A stretch of DNA of 64,000 bases from Perilla frutescens (Eukaryota; Streptophyta; Magnoliopsida; Lamiales; Lamiaceae), in NCBI GenBank assembly GCA_026008535.1, contig BRKX01000006.1:31484664-31548663 (forward strand). The letters are read 5' to 3'. The notes beneath the pieces are model-generated. The model was not told the origin of the DNA. It saw only the letters and a list, made by a program, of their open reading frames with translations, and searched no databases. Every line of letters starts with the position of its first letter. Within the stretch, counting starts at the first letter, position 1. Shown in pieces: positions 23,068 through 35,696 of the stretch. A program made the position numbers and the translations under genes.

Positions 23068-23996
23068 TTAGGGGTTGAATTTTATTTAGACTCTAATATT
23101 TATTTAATTATGTTAGACTATAGTTTAGTTCAGATTTTTATTTAATTTTGATGTAATTTTCGTCCATTAATTACATAGGTTTGACTAGAATTGTATTTAA
23201 GGCAATTTCCTACCTTGAATAGAATTCTAGTTTAGGTATCTTCCTAGTATAGTTAGAGATCCCTTTTGGATCAGATTTTTAGGACTTTTTAGCTTAAAAT
23301 TTCGCTCCCCTTAGTCCTATAAATAGGGGAATCATGTCACATTGTTATTTTAGACATTATTGAAGATATTTTGCTTTTGCATCACATTGTGTCTCAAATT
23401 TTATATTCTTTTGATTGTTTTCCACCAAGAAAATTATCATTCTTAGAATTAGCACATCTAAGTCTTATTCAAGGTTATTGCTTAATCCACTTGAGGGATT
23501 AACCGGTATTCGCTAATCGAAGATCAACTTAGAGATTTCAACCTTGGATACATTTGAGATTTAAGGAGGCTATCGGGTTGTGATTCACATCAATAATCAC
23601 CAACCGTCCATCATCAATCGACGATGCCCATCCAGCCCCAAGTCGCACGCCTCATCCCTTCTGAAGTTTGAGTTCTATACCGTTCCTTTCCATCCGTAAG
23701 TTCGTTTGATCTCTATCATATCCTACCTACTCCAAGCAAGCCCTTCTTCACAAGCCATCACACACGTAACATACCCTATTTCCAGCCCATATTCGCCCCT
23801 TTTCAGCCCTTGTTATCGTTGGTATTGTGTTACATAGTTTGTGTCATTCTCTACGTATTTTAATTATATAGATTAGTTAGTTTTAGTCGTCTATTTGAGT
23901 CGGATTGTTTCCCTTCTTTAGCTGACGTGTTCATATCCTAAAGTCTTCCGCTACGTTCTCCAGATTCGTCCTAGATTAATAATCCGGGTCATATCA
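22875..23996 (+). repeat. LTR 3 (3') of the tandem element
   Basis: 1122 bp, ending GGGTCATATCA and followed by GTTAA. The last 460 bp carry around twenty differences from LTRs 1 and 2, while the first 660 bp are the same as LTR 2. Confidence 0.92.
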
Positions 23997-24001
23997 GTTA
24001 A

Positions 24002-25024
24002 TGCCATCTTTCATGTTCCTGATGACGGTATTTTCAACCGCTTTGGAGTTCGAGCTGAACATTTTTGGCTGCGCCTACAGTCTGAATTGGCGCGGTACGA
24101 TCACAAACGGGCTAAGGCATCCGCAATGCCGAATTCTGTGTTTCGTTATGTGCAGAAGATTGTTGCTTCTTGTGGGCCATGTTGAGCGGTACTATCTCAA
24201 CTTTGCCGCCTTCTTGATGCAGCAATTTAAGAGGCAAAGTTCACAGGCCACAGATGCCATTGAGATTGGTACGCTCACACCGATAGCTGCTCATTTGGTC
24301 ATCCCTGTACATCGGTACGGAAGTCTTCCTGGTCCTTGAGCCATCGACTTACTGAACTTACGCTAGTCCCCGGATGCTGGCCAATCGCACAGATGCTCAC
24401 CTCTTGACCTTAAGGGCAATCGTGTTTTCCCTTTACCTAACCATCCACTCACCACAGTGTCAGATCTTACGCGCACAGAAAATTGGTTTGTTAGATACTC
24501 CAGCTCACTGTGCCGCCATTGATGCTGCAACTGGGGATGACCGGTTTCAGATTCCAGAGAGTGTTCAACGGGCACAGGCTGAGTCGTCCACGCAAGCTGA
24601 GAGGAGAGCACGCACTCGGACACAGGAGGAGCGCACAGATAAGCAGTGGGATTCTTTCACTGACATGATGGCCAACATGAACACGGTCATCAGCTCGATG
24701 CACACAACGGTTGGCACCCTGAACACAAATTATGGTGCCATGAATGCGGCTTTTTAGACTCTGCAGACGGATGTGCATGATATGCGCAGAGAGATCCATG
24801 ACATTCGAGATATGGTTAGGGGACTCCAACCGCACCCGAGTGCGTATTTCCCTTACCCTCACTATGGTGCTGGACCCAGTGCGCTGTCTACCTCCGGCCG
24901 CCCTCAAGAGCCCGTCTCGTCTAGCCACTCTCAGCGTGGCCCGTCCCAACATCAGATGCCTCTGCACTTATATCCGTACATGCCATTTGGGTACCCGCCG
25001 TACCGGTCTCCTCTGTCCTCCTGA
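24002..25024 (+). pseudogene. Athila ORF-1-like piece 4 (C-terminal half)
   Basis: It resumes right after the second GTTAA. Several frames must be combined because of stops near 24183 and 24217 and at 24756-24758. The last open part (24773-25024) is His/Pro/Tyr-rich and ends in a TGA. The AATAAGTTTGGGGAGATG motif follows at 25090, as after the minus-strand copy near 8600. Confidence 0.7.
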
Positions 25025-26137
25025 ATCTGCTGTAAGTGGTCCAGACACTTTTTCGTCTTCTTTTCAAACTTATTCTACCTCTGAGTGTTGAATAAGTTTG
25101 GGGAGATGTGCGCTTAAGGTGTCTAGACCTTTTTTTATTTACCTGCTTTCTTAGTTAGTTGTTTTTTTTTAGTAATCGAGTCACCCTTGGAAGAAATTTT
25201 GTGTTTATCTGCTTTTAATCTTGATGGTTGTGTGGGAACTTGTATGAGCTATGTGCATAATTCATGGTTTGGTATTTATGATTGAATAGAAATGCGTTTG
25301 TTTAATTGTCAGTGGTCTTGATTTGAACATGCGCGTGTTGTTGAGCTTGATAAGCATGATTAAGACCAATGTTAAGCCGTGAGCTTTTGTGCCTATTGGG
25401 TGTTTTGCCCATCTCTTTGTTTTAGTGTGTTGGTCGGACATGCTTTTGTATCTCTAGAACTTGCATGATTTCTCTTTCAAGATGATGATTGTGTCCGGAA
25501 TTTATGATATGATCTTAGGCCATCTTTTCTGTAGCCATTTTTTCCATACATGGTCCGAATTTACATGATTCCTTTGTGAACCCTAAAATTCAAGTGAATG
25601 AATTTAATTTTTTGAAATAAATATAATATATACCCTAAAATTGAATTAGTGAACTGTAAAATTAAATTGAATTAATTTATTTTTTTAGAATCCGGTGACT
25701 TGCGCAATGCACTTGTTCGCAGCTAATGCGTGGGCTTGTAGATTACGCTCGACAATTAATTTTTTGAAATAAAATTTTGTAATAAATATATAAATTAAAA
25801 TGGAACTAGTAAACTCTAAAATTAAAAGTGAATTAAATCCATGATTAGTAATAAGAAACCAAATTTGGAATAATAAATCCCTAATTGTGAATAAGAAATT
25901 CTAATTTATATGTTTTAAATCATAATTCGAATGTAATTAATTCGTACGAGTAAATTAGGAGGGTGCTATTTTTAAGACTATAACTAATACTTTTTAGTCA
26001 AACGAGTGATACATTTTCTCGGCATAATTTTTTTTTTCCAAAACTGGTTGAGACGGAAAAGATCGATGGTCTAATAGATGGTAATAACAGGCGTCAGGAT
26101 AATTTGCCCAAAAGAATGTGGATGTGAGTTTTGTAGT
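25025..26137. other. Athila 3' spacer and AT-rich intergenic sequence upstream of MSI1
   Basis: 25085-25560 is T-rich non-coding sequence of the type that follows Athila ORF-1. From about 25590 to 25990 it becomes AT-rich, with a short segment (about 25610-25670) resembling, in opposite orientation, 51735-51790. No gene is seen. Confidence 0.5.
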
Positions 26138-26178
26138 TGGGCTCCGACAAAGCCCATGAACGTGAAATAATATATAAA
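26138..26178 (+). promoter_or_regulatory. MSI1 core promoter: site II-like pair and TATA box
   Basis: TGGGCT at 26138-26143 and its inverted form AGCCCA at 26151-26156 resemble plant site II elements, which are frequent upstream of cell-cycle and housekeeping genes. TATATAAA at 26171-26178 lies about 170 bp before the MSI1 ATG. A CT-rich stretch (CTCTCTCTCTCTG near 26210) follows, as often seen in plant 5' UTRs. Function is inferred from position and motif only. Confidence 0.6.
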
Positions 26179-26330
26179 AACCCTTTACAAAAATCCCCCC
26201 GCCCCCACCCCTCTCTCTCTCTGTCACAAATCTCTTCTTCCCTCCAACTCTCGTTCCAAACCCTCCCCAAATCTCAACACACACAATTACACCTACAAAA
26301 CCTCAAACACCTCTCTCTCTCTTCCTCTAG

Positions 26331-29244
<2,914 letters not shown>

Positions 29245-29707
29245 TTCATATGTGTATGATCCAAGGAACAAGAATGTCCTTCAAGGTTAAAGAAACCATG
29301 CATGTACTATGTGTTGTGGTGATTAATTCGGTTTCTCTCGCCCCCCCCCCCCCCCCCCCCCATGTATCATTAGCTTTAGTATTAAAATTACTTTTCAGCA
29401 TTGAACTACTTTTTTTTTTATCTGCTGATTGTTGATTTTGTCTGCAGTAATAGAATTAATTATAAAGATGAAACTCATGGTCATAATTGCATTTTACAAA
29501 AGAGGCCAATCCGTACTAAATTTTCTGTAATCTAGCCATTAATTTCGTGACTTGGCCAAAACAGTAAAATTATAGCCAATTTGACATGATAGTCATGGTG
29601 ATATGACAAATATGGATTCATTCTCAAATTCACACTGTTAATTCAAAAACCCAAAAGTATAAGCAAATTATGGGTTATTGGGCATGCGAGTTTGATGTAA
29701 CCCATTT
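29245..29707. other. MSI1 3' region with a 21-base C run
   Basis: This is the presumed 3' UTR and downstream spacer. A homopolymer of 21 C occupies 29341-29361, about 100 bp after the stop. No other gene is seen before the LTR of element C. Confidence 0.6.
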
Positions 29708-32266
29708 GAAGAGCTGCAATTCAAAGGAAGTCAATGAAGAGCTGCAATTCAAAGGACCCGTCACAAGACTTCGAGCTAAGAAGTTGCAAGAATATTTGCA
29801 AGCTACAATTCGCAAGAAGTTCGAAGTTGAAGATGGTGTGCAAGGAAGCTTGAAGATGATGACCTTGTTGAAAATGGAAGATGGAGATCAAGACTTGGAG
29901 TGCATAACATGAAGATGTGCACGTGTGCATGTGAACATGCAAGTGTGCGTGTTGATTAAAGTCACGGCCCAAGTGAAGAAGTCCAAAAGAATTCGGCCCT
30001 TAATGATCCAATTAAGGGGATTGATTTATTAGACTATAGTATTTTATTTATTTATTTTATGCTATAGTTTTCGGTCAGATTTTTAATTATTTAGATGAGA
30101 TTTTCGGTTGTTATTAGATAGAGTTTTGACTAGATTTTTAGATAAGACAAGATCTACAAAATCTACCTTAAATAGAATTATAGTTTAGGAAGTTGTTGAA
30201 GTCCAATTCTAGTTCAATATGGACTATAATTTTCGGCCCTATAGGTTTAGATTTTCGGTCCTCTTAGTATAAATAGAGGGTCCATATTTCATTGTTACTT
30301 TAGACCATATTTGATAATTAAAGCTTTGCTTCAATATTGTCTCAACCTAATTCGAATCTTTGTGAGTTTAGATCATTTAAATTCATACTCTTAGATTTAG
30401 CAACTCTAAGTTTTACAAAGGGAATTCGCCGTCCACGTTCGAGGGATCGTCGGAGACTCGCTATCGAAGAGCAACTTAAAGAATTTGGCCTTGTGTACGT
30501 TCGAGATTCAAGGCAACTTTCAGGTTGTAATTCACATCAACTTATCACCATCATCACCGCCGTTCATCTTCATTCACAAGCCACCAACGTCCGTTCCAAG
30601 TCAGCCCGTTCGAGTTCAAGATCGTGTTCATCTCGGTCAATCCATAAGTTCGATTCTACTCTAGCATACCCTATCTATTCAAGCCCTTCTAGCCCAAACA
30701 TCATCATCGTTCATCATCATCCAAACCTTCCACAAACTCGTTCAATTCAGCCCTTGTTCTTTATTGGATTTGTGTTATCTTGTATGATATTGTCTAGGTA
30801 TTTTAATTGAGTCTTAGTCGTCTAGTTATTCGAGTATAGAATCCTTTCGTTATCGACGTAGTTTATTTCCTTGCTTCTGCGTCTTTTGTGTCTCGTTGTG
30901 TCATTTAGTCCCGGGTCACATCATAAATTGGTATCAAGAGCCACGTCGGTTTATATCGTTCGTGGTTCCATACTCGTTTATTTGTCCCGTTTATTTTGTT
31001 TGAGTTCAATCGAGTTGTAATTTATTTTTCTTATTGTTCATTGTTATAAAAAAAAAAAAAGATTCTATTTTATTTTGGTACCTTCCTTTTGGGTACAAAT
31101 CCATAGTTGGTTATTTCCTTTTAGATTTCCTTTCTTTTTGGAAATTTCCTTCCTAGTTTGTTTTGATTTTGGTAACTACCTTAGATATCTTATTTTATTT
31201 TTTTTGGTTCTTTCCTTCTAGAGTCTAGGCTAATTAAGGTATTTAGATTGTGTCACATAGATTGATACATATCCAATTCCCTACTTACCTTATCTCTTTC
31301 TTATTTCCTTATCCTTTCTATTCCTTTCCTTATTCTATCTAGATTTGTTTTTGGATCTCCAAATCAATTTGGGATTTCATTAATTGATCTATTTTCTTCC
31401 CTTTTCTCCCTATACCACTTTCGGCCACCACCTATACACCACCATACAATTTCGACAGCCCCCTTACCACCTTACTCGACCCGTATCTCTTCTACACACA
31501 TCAAATTCATCCGTACTCCGAGAATAGCATTCCCGTCCTTCCTCTACACAAGACCGCCGAGTTCCCTGCTTCCATTTACACGATTTTCACACATTGTGCA
31601 CCCATATATTGAGTGATACACGAGTGGTAAAATCAAGAGTGAAAACAAACGAGTGACCTACCTTGTTTTCTTTTACGTTTGTTCGTTTTGTAGGTATCAT
31701 GAATGGTACCCGTTCCGAGTCATCTCAGACTCCCCCAACCGATACTCCACCTTTGGACCCATCCCGAGATCCGTCCAAAGCCCCCATGGAGTCTACTTTG
31801 GATCCACCCGCACCGTGGGATCCTAAGTATCATTTTGAGGCACTCTCAAAACACTTCCAGAGACAGCACCAGGCCCTGTCTGACAAACTTGATAGCTTAG
31901 TGCATGCCATTGAACGCACTAAGATCACTCCGACCATTACTCAGGCAGTTCGAGGACCAGCTCGACAAAACCAGCGACAGAACGAGCCCGAGGAGGAATA
32001 CTTTGATGAAAATACTGAAGAACTCGACAGAGGACGCCGCCAGGGTCGAGACCGTAGCCGTGATGGCTATGGTAAAGACCGCATGCTCAATAACATCAAG
32101 ACGAGCATCCCGGAGTTTGAAGGCCTTCACGATCCCGATGTCTATCTTGATTGGGAACGTAAAGTAGAGAAGATTTTTGACTGCTACGACTTCATAGAGG
32201 TCAAAAAGGTGCAGTTAGCCTGTTTTGGAGTTCAGAGGCTACGCAGCCACTTGGTGGGAGATGCAG
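29708..32266 (+). mobile_element. Element C: 5' part of a Ty3/gypsy element, truncated at both ends
   Basis: A 5'-truncated LTR (29708-30923) ends CCCGGGTCACATCA and is followed by TAAATTGGTATCAAGAGCC, a tRNA-Met-like primer site. A leader (30924-31698) and gag (31699-32266) come next. At the left edge GAGCTGCAATTCAAAGG occurs twice in a row (29710 and 29738), marking a rearranged end. At the right, gag is cut at ATGCAG by the LTR of element D. Confidence 0.8.
31699..32266 (+). pseudogene. Gag N-terminal fragment of element C
   Basis: ATG at 31699 (ATGAATGGTACCCG) is preceded by a TTTTGTAG acceptor-like site found in all copies. The product has a Pro/Thr/Ser-rich N terminus, DPKYHFEALSKHFQRQH, an acidic/Arg-rich linker, and IPEFEGLHDPDVYLDWE of the gag domain. 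One extra T near 32225 (GCCTGTTTTGGAG against GCCTGTTTGGAG in element B) shifts the frame before the WWEMQ motif. It ends at the D insertion. Confidence 0.75.
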
Positions 32267-32397
32267 TGATGAGACCATGGTAATCATCAAATCGGTCCAT
32301 CCAAAGCTGCCATTAAAGGATCCCAAGATTGTTACTCCTTTAATAATTAAAGATTGGAGATCAAGATTTGAAGAGCAATGCATGGAGATAGAACTCA
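32267..32397 (+). repeat. Element D: first 131 bp of a TGATGAGACC-class LTR
   Basis: It begins TGATGAGACC within the gag of element C (flank TGCAG) and matches the starts of the LTRs at 16363 and 19619. It is interrupted at ACTCA by element B. The later part of this LTR is probably the sequence at 51086-51640. Confidence 0.75.
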
Positions 32398-33624
32398 TGA
32401 TGAGGACATCCATAGCAATGATGAAGTCAATGAAGAGCTGCAATTCAAAGGACCCGTCACAAGACTACGAGCTAAGAAGTTGCAAGAATATTTGCAAGCT
32501 GTAATTCGCAAGAAGTTCGAAGTTGAAGACGGAGTACAAGGAAGCTTGAAGACGATGACATTGTTGAAGATGGAAGATGGAGATCAAGATGTGGAGTGCA
32601 ATACATGAAGGAGGCGTGCAAGGAGTGCTTTTGTTGGGCTTGATGTGTATACTTGCTATTCAGCCCAAGTTAAGCATGCATGGTGGAAAAGCCCAAAATA
32701 GTCGGCCCTTAATGATCCAATTAAGGGGATTGATTTATTAGATTATAGTATTTTATTTATTATAGTTTTGGACGAATTTTTATTAGATTTTTAGTCAAAG
32801 ATTTTCGGTTATTTAGTTGAAGATTTGACTAGATTTTTAGATAAGGCAAGATCTACAAAATCTACCTTAAATAGAATTCTAGTTTAGGAAGTAGTCAAAG
32901 TCCAATCCTAGTCTACTTTGGACTATAATTTTCGGTCCTATAGGTTTAGATTTTCGATCCAACTATTATAAATAGTGGATCCATATTTCATTGTTATTTT
33001 AGACCATATTTGATAATTTTAAGCTTTGCTTTCAATATTGTCTCAACCCCAGTTTATATCTTTGTGAGTTTAGATCTTTTAAATTCATACTCTTAGATTT
33101 AGCATCTCTAAGATTTACAAAGGGAATTCGCCGTCCACGTTCGAGGGATCGTCGGAAACTCTCTATCGAAGAACAACTTAAAGAATTTGGCCTTGTGTAC
33201 GTTCGAGATTCAAGGCAACTTTCGGGTTGTAATTCACATCGATAAAACATCAACATCGCCGCCGTTCGACGCCTTCCATCTCCGCCGTACGTCCACCTCA
33301 AGTCCAGCCATTCACGTGTTCAAGTTCGTCTTCGTCCGTTTAATCCGTAAGTTCGTTACATCTCTTTCATACCCTATCTACCCCAACCCTTCTAAGCCCA
33401 TTCACTACCTTCGATCATTATCATTCTAACCATCCATAAAGCCGTCCCAACACAGCCTTGTTATTTGGATTTGTGTTTATTTATGTGTCATTTATCTAGG
33501 TATTTTAATTGAGTCCAAGTCGTCTAGTTTATCGAGTATAGAATCCTTTCGTACCGACGTAGTTTCTTTCCTAGCTTCCGCGTCTTTTGTGTCTCGTTGT
33601 GTCATATTGTCCCGGGTCACCTCA
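32398..33624 (+). repeat. 5' LTR of element B
   Basis: TGATGAGGACATCC...CCCGGGTCACCTCA. It includes the coding segment [17 protein letters not shown] near its start and a TATA-like TATTATAAATAGTGG around 32962. Confidence 0.88.
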
Positions 33625-34535
33625 TAAATTGGTATCAAGAGCCACGTCGGTTTATATCGTTCGTGGTTCCATACTCGTTTATTTGTCCCGTTTATTTTGT
33701 TTTGAGTTTTATCGAGTTGTACTTTATTTTCCGTATTGTTCATAGTTTAAAAAAAAAAAAAAACCAGATCGTACAAAAAAAGAGAAAAGAACGATAAAAA
33801 AAAAATCGGATAAAAAAAAAAGAAAATCCGAAAATACAAAAAAAAAAAAAAAGAAGTAAATTCATTGTTTCCTTTTTGTGTCTATTTTATTTTGGTACCT
33901 TCCTTTTGGGTACAAATCCATAGTTGGTTATTTCCTTTTAGATTCCCTTTCTTTTAGGAAATTTCCTTCTTAGTTTGTTTTGATTTTGGTAACTACTTTA
34001 GATCTCTATTTTTATTTTTTGATTATTTCCTTCTAGAGTCTAGGCTAATTAAGGTATTTAGATTGTGTCACATAGATTGATACATATCCAAATCCCCTAT
34101 TTACCTTATCTCTTTCTTTCTTTCCTTATCCATTCTATTTCTTTCCATATTCTATCTAGATTTATTTTTGGATCTCCAAATCACTTTGGGATTTCATTAA
34201 TTGATCTATTTTCTTTCCTTTTCTCCCTCTACACTTTCGGCCACCACCCCTACACCACCATACAAATCTCGACAACCACTACTCCCACACATACTCGACC
34301 CGTATCTCATTCATACACATTCTAAATTCATCCGTGTTCCGAACATAGCATTCCCGTCTTCCCTCCACACCAAACCGCCGAGTTCCCTACTTCCATTTAC
34401 ACGATTTTCACACACTGTGCACCCATATATTGAGTGATACACGAGTGGTAAAATCAAGAGTGAAAACAAACGAGTGACGTGAGATTGTGAGGTCCTACCT
34501 TGTTTTCTTTTACGTTTGTTCGTTTTGCAGGTATC
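33625..34535 (+). other. Leader of element B
   Basis: A 910-bp untranslated leader starting with the primer site. A-rich homopolymer tracts at about 33749-33855 alternate with AAATCGG/AAAATCCG motifs. TTTTGCAG directly precedes GTATCATG, a possible splice acceptor just before gag. Confidence 0.65.
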
Positions 34536-35690
34536 ATGAAGAAAGATACCCGTCCCGAGTCATCTTCGACTCCCCCAGTCGACACTCCATCTTTGGACCA
34601 ATCCGAAGACCCGTCCAAAGCCCCCATGGAGTCTACTTCGGATCCACCCACACAATGGGATCCTAAGTATCATTTTGAGGCACTCTCAAAACATTTCCAG
34701 AGACAGCACCAGGCCCTGTCTGACAAACTTGACAGCTTAGTGCATGCTATTGAACGCACTAAGATCACACCGACCATTACTCAGGCAGTTCGAGGACCAG
34801 CTCGACAACACCAGCGACATAACGAGCCCGAGGATGTACTTTGATGAAAATACTGAAGAACTCGACAGAGGACGCCGCCATGGTCGAGACCGCAGCCGTG
34901 ATGACTATGGTGAAGACCGCATGCTCAATAACATCAAGACGAGCATCCCGGAGTTTGAAGGCCTGCACGATCCCGATATCTATCTTGATTGGGAACGTAA
35001 GGTAGAGAAGATTTTTGACTGCTACGACTTCACAGAAGTCAAAAAGGTGCAGTTAGCCTGTTTGGAGTTCAGAGGCTACGCAGCCACTTGGTAGGAGATG
35101 CAGCAAGAAAGAAGGCGCAGAAATCGCAATCCGCCAATTGATACATGGGAAGAAATGAAGGGATTGATGCGAGGACGCTTCATTCCAGTCCATTATGAGA
35201 GAGAGCTCGAAAAGAAGCTCAACCGGATCAAGCAAGGCACCCGTTCGATTGAAGAATATCACAAAGCCTTGAACCGAGTCGGGAAGGAGGAGACCTTAAA
35301 TGCTACCATCATTAGGTACATTGAAGGCATGAATCCCGACATTGCTTGTGAAGTCGAGTTGAAGGACTTCTTCACCAGTGTAGAAAGGATGGTGCAGTAC
35401 GCATCGATTGTGGAGAAGCAGTTGAGAGAAGGCCGGCGCCGTTCTCATCACAGTGCCGCCGCCAGTAGACCCTCCTGGAACAAAGGTACACATTCCACAT
35501 CACCTTCTACACCTTCTTCTGAGTCCACACGACCCCGAGGTCAGCCCGGACCACCTGAACGGCGTTTCGACCGTTCTACACCGCAGTCCAGTCGTAGACC
35601 CGAGTCTACACCGACGTCGACCCCAAGGCCCCCATTCCAACGGCCCAATCAGCCCAATACGACGCCGAATGCAGCCCCTAATTGAGCCCG
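34536..35690 (+). pseudogene. Gag of element B, frameshifted and with stops
   Basis: ATG at 34536. The frame changes near 34832 (GAGGATGTACTTT compared with GAGGAGGAATACTTT in element C). TAG at 35092-35094 replaces the Trp codon of the ATWWEMQQ motif seen in element E. The remaining frame encodes PPIDTWEEMKGLMRGRFIP, the ELEKKLNRIKQGTRSIEEY segment and a Pro/Ser/Arg-rich C-terminal stretch. It ends at the TGA at 35683-35685. The zinc knuckle follows just downstream in the same frame. Confidence 0.8.
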
Positions 35691-35696
35691 TGACAT

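Larger units (their letters stand above)
16363..23996 (+). mobile_element. Tandem LTR-internal-LTR-internal-LTR gag-type element (TSD GTTAA)
   Basis: Three LTRs of 1122 bp each (16363-17484, 19619-20740, 22875-23996) alternate with two internal regions of 2134 bp. The period is exactly 3256 bp. GTTAA flanks the whole array (16358-16362 and 23997-24001), so it occupies a single insertion site. The internal copies look identical, including a shared stop codon. It is related to element 1 at the window start: same LTR class and same gag plus acidic ORF. PBS-like TTGGCATCAGAGCC follows each of the first two LTRs, and a purine-rich GAAAAGAGG tract lies in the leader. Confidence 0.92.
9819..25024 (+). 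pseudogene. Athila ORF-1-like (gag-type) gene split into four pieces by three LTR insertions
   Basis: The pieces are 9819-9891, 14536-14629, 15866-16362 and 24002-25024. Removing the three insertions and one copy of each TSD keeps the frame across the first two joins: Glu-Arg at the TGAAC site and Gln-Ser at the CAATC site. The protein has a basic N terminus, then an acidic Glu/Asp-rich linker. A domain with MKIFPTRYPCFATT, LGIHEDVWGLINRI and YPILVYEFLSTL follows, which matches the ATHILA ORF-1 family pattern. After the third insertion come an FGVRAEHFWLRLQ segment and a KASAMPNSVFRYVQK segment, then a coiled-coil-like region (about 24660-24830) and a Pro/Ser/His-rich end. A frameshift near 16325, stops near 24183 and 24756 and others show it is dead. 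Total coding length is about 1.7 kb. Confidence 0.75.

Noticed and set aside
24363..24967. Minus-strand open frames over the Athila C-terminal region
   Set aside because: Shadows of the plus-strand ORF, with no domain content.
33187..33429. Short open frames within LTR R/U5 regions as genes
   Set aside because: They recur in every LTR copy at the same place with frame breaks and no conserved product.
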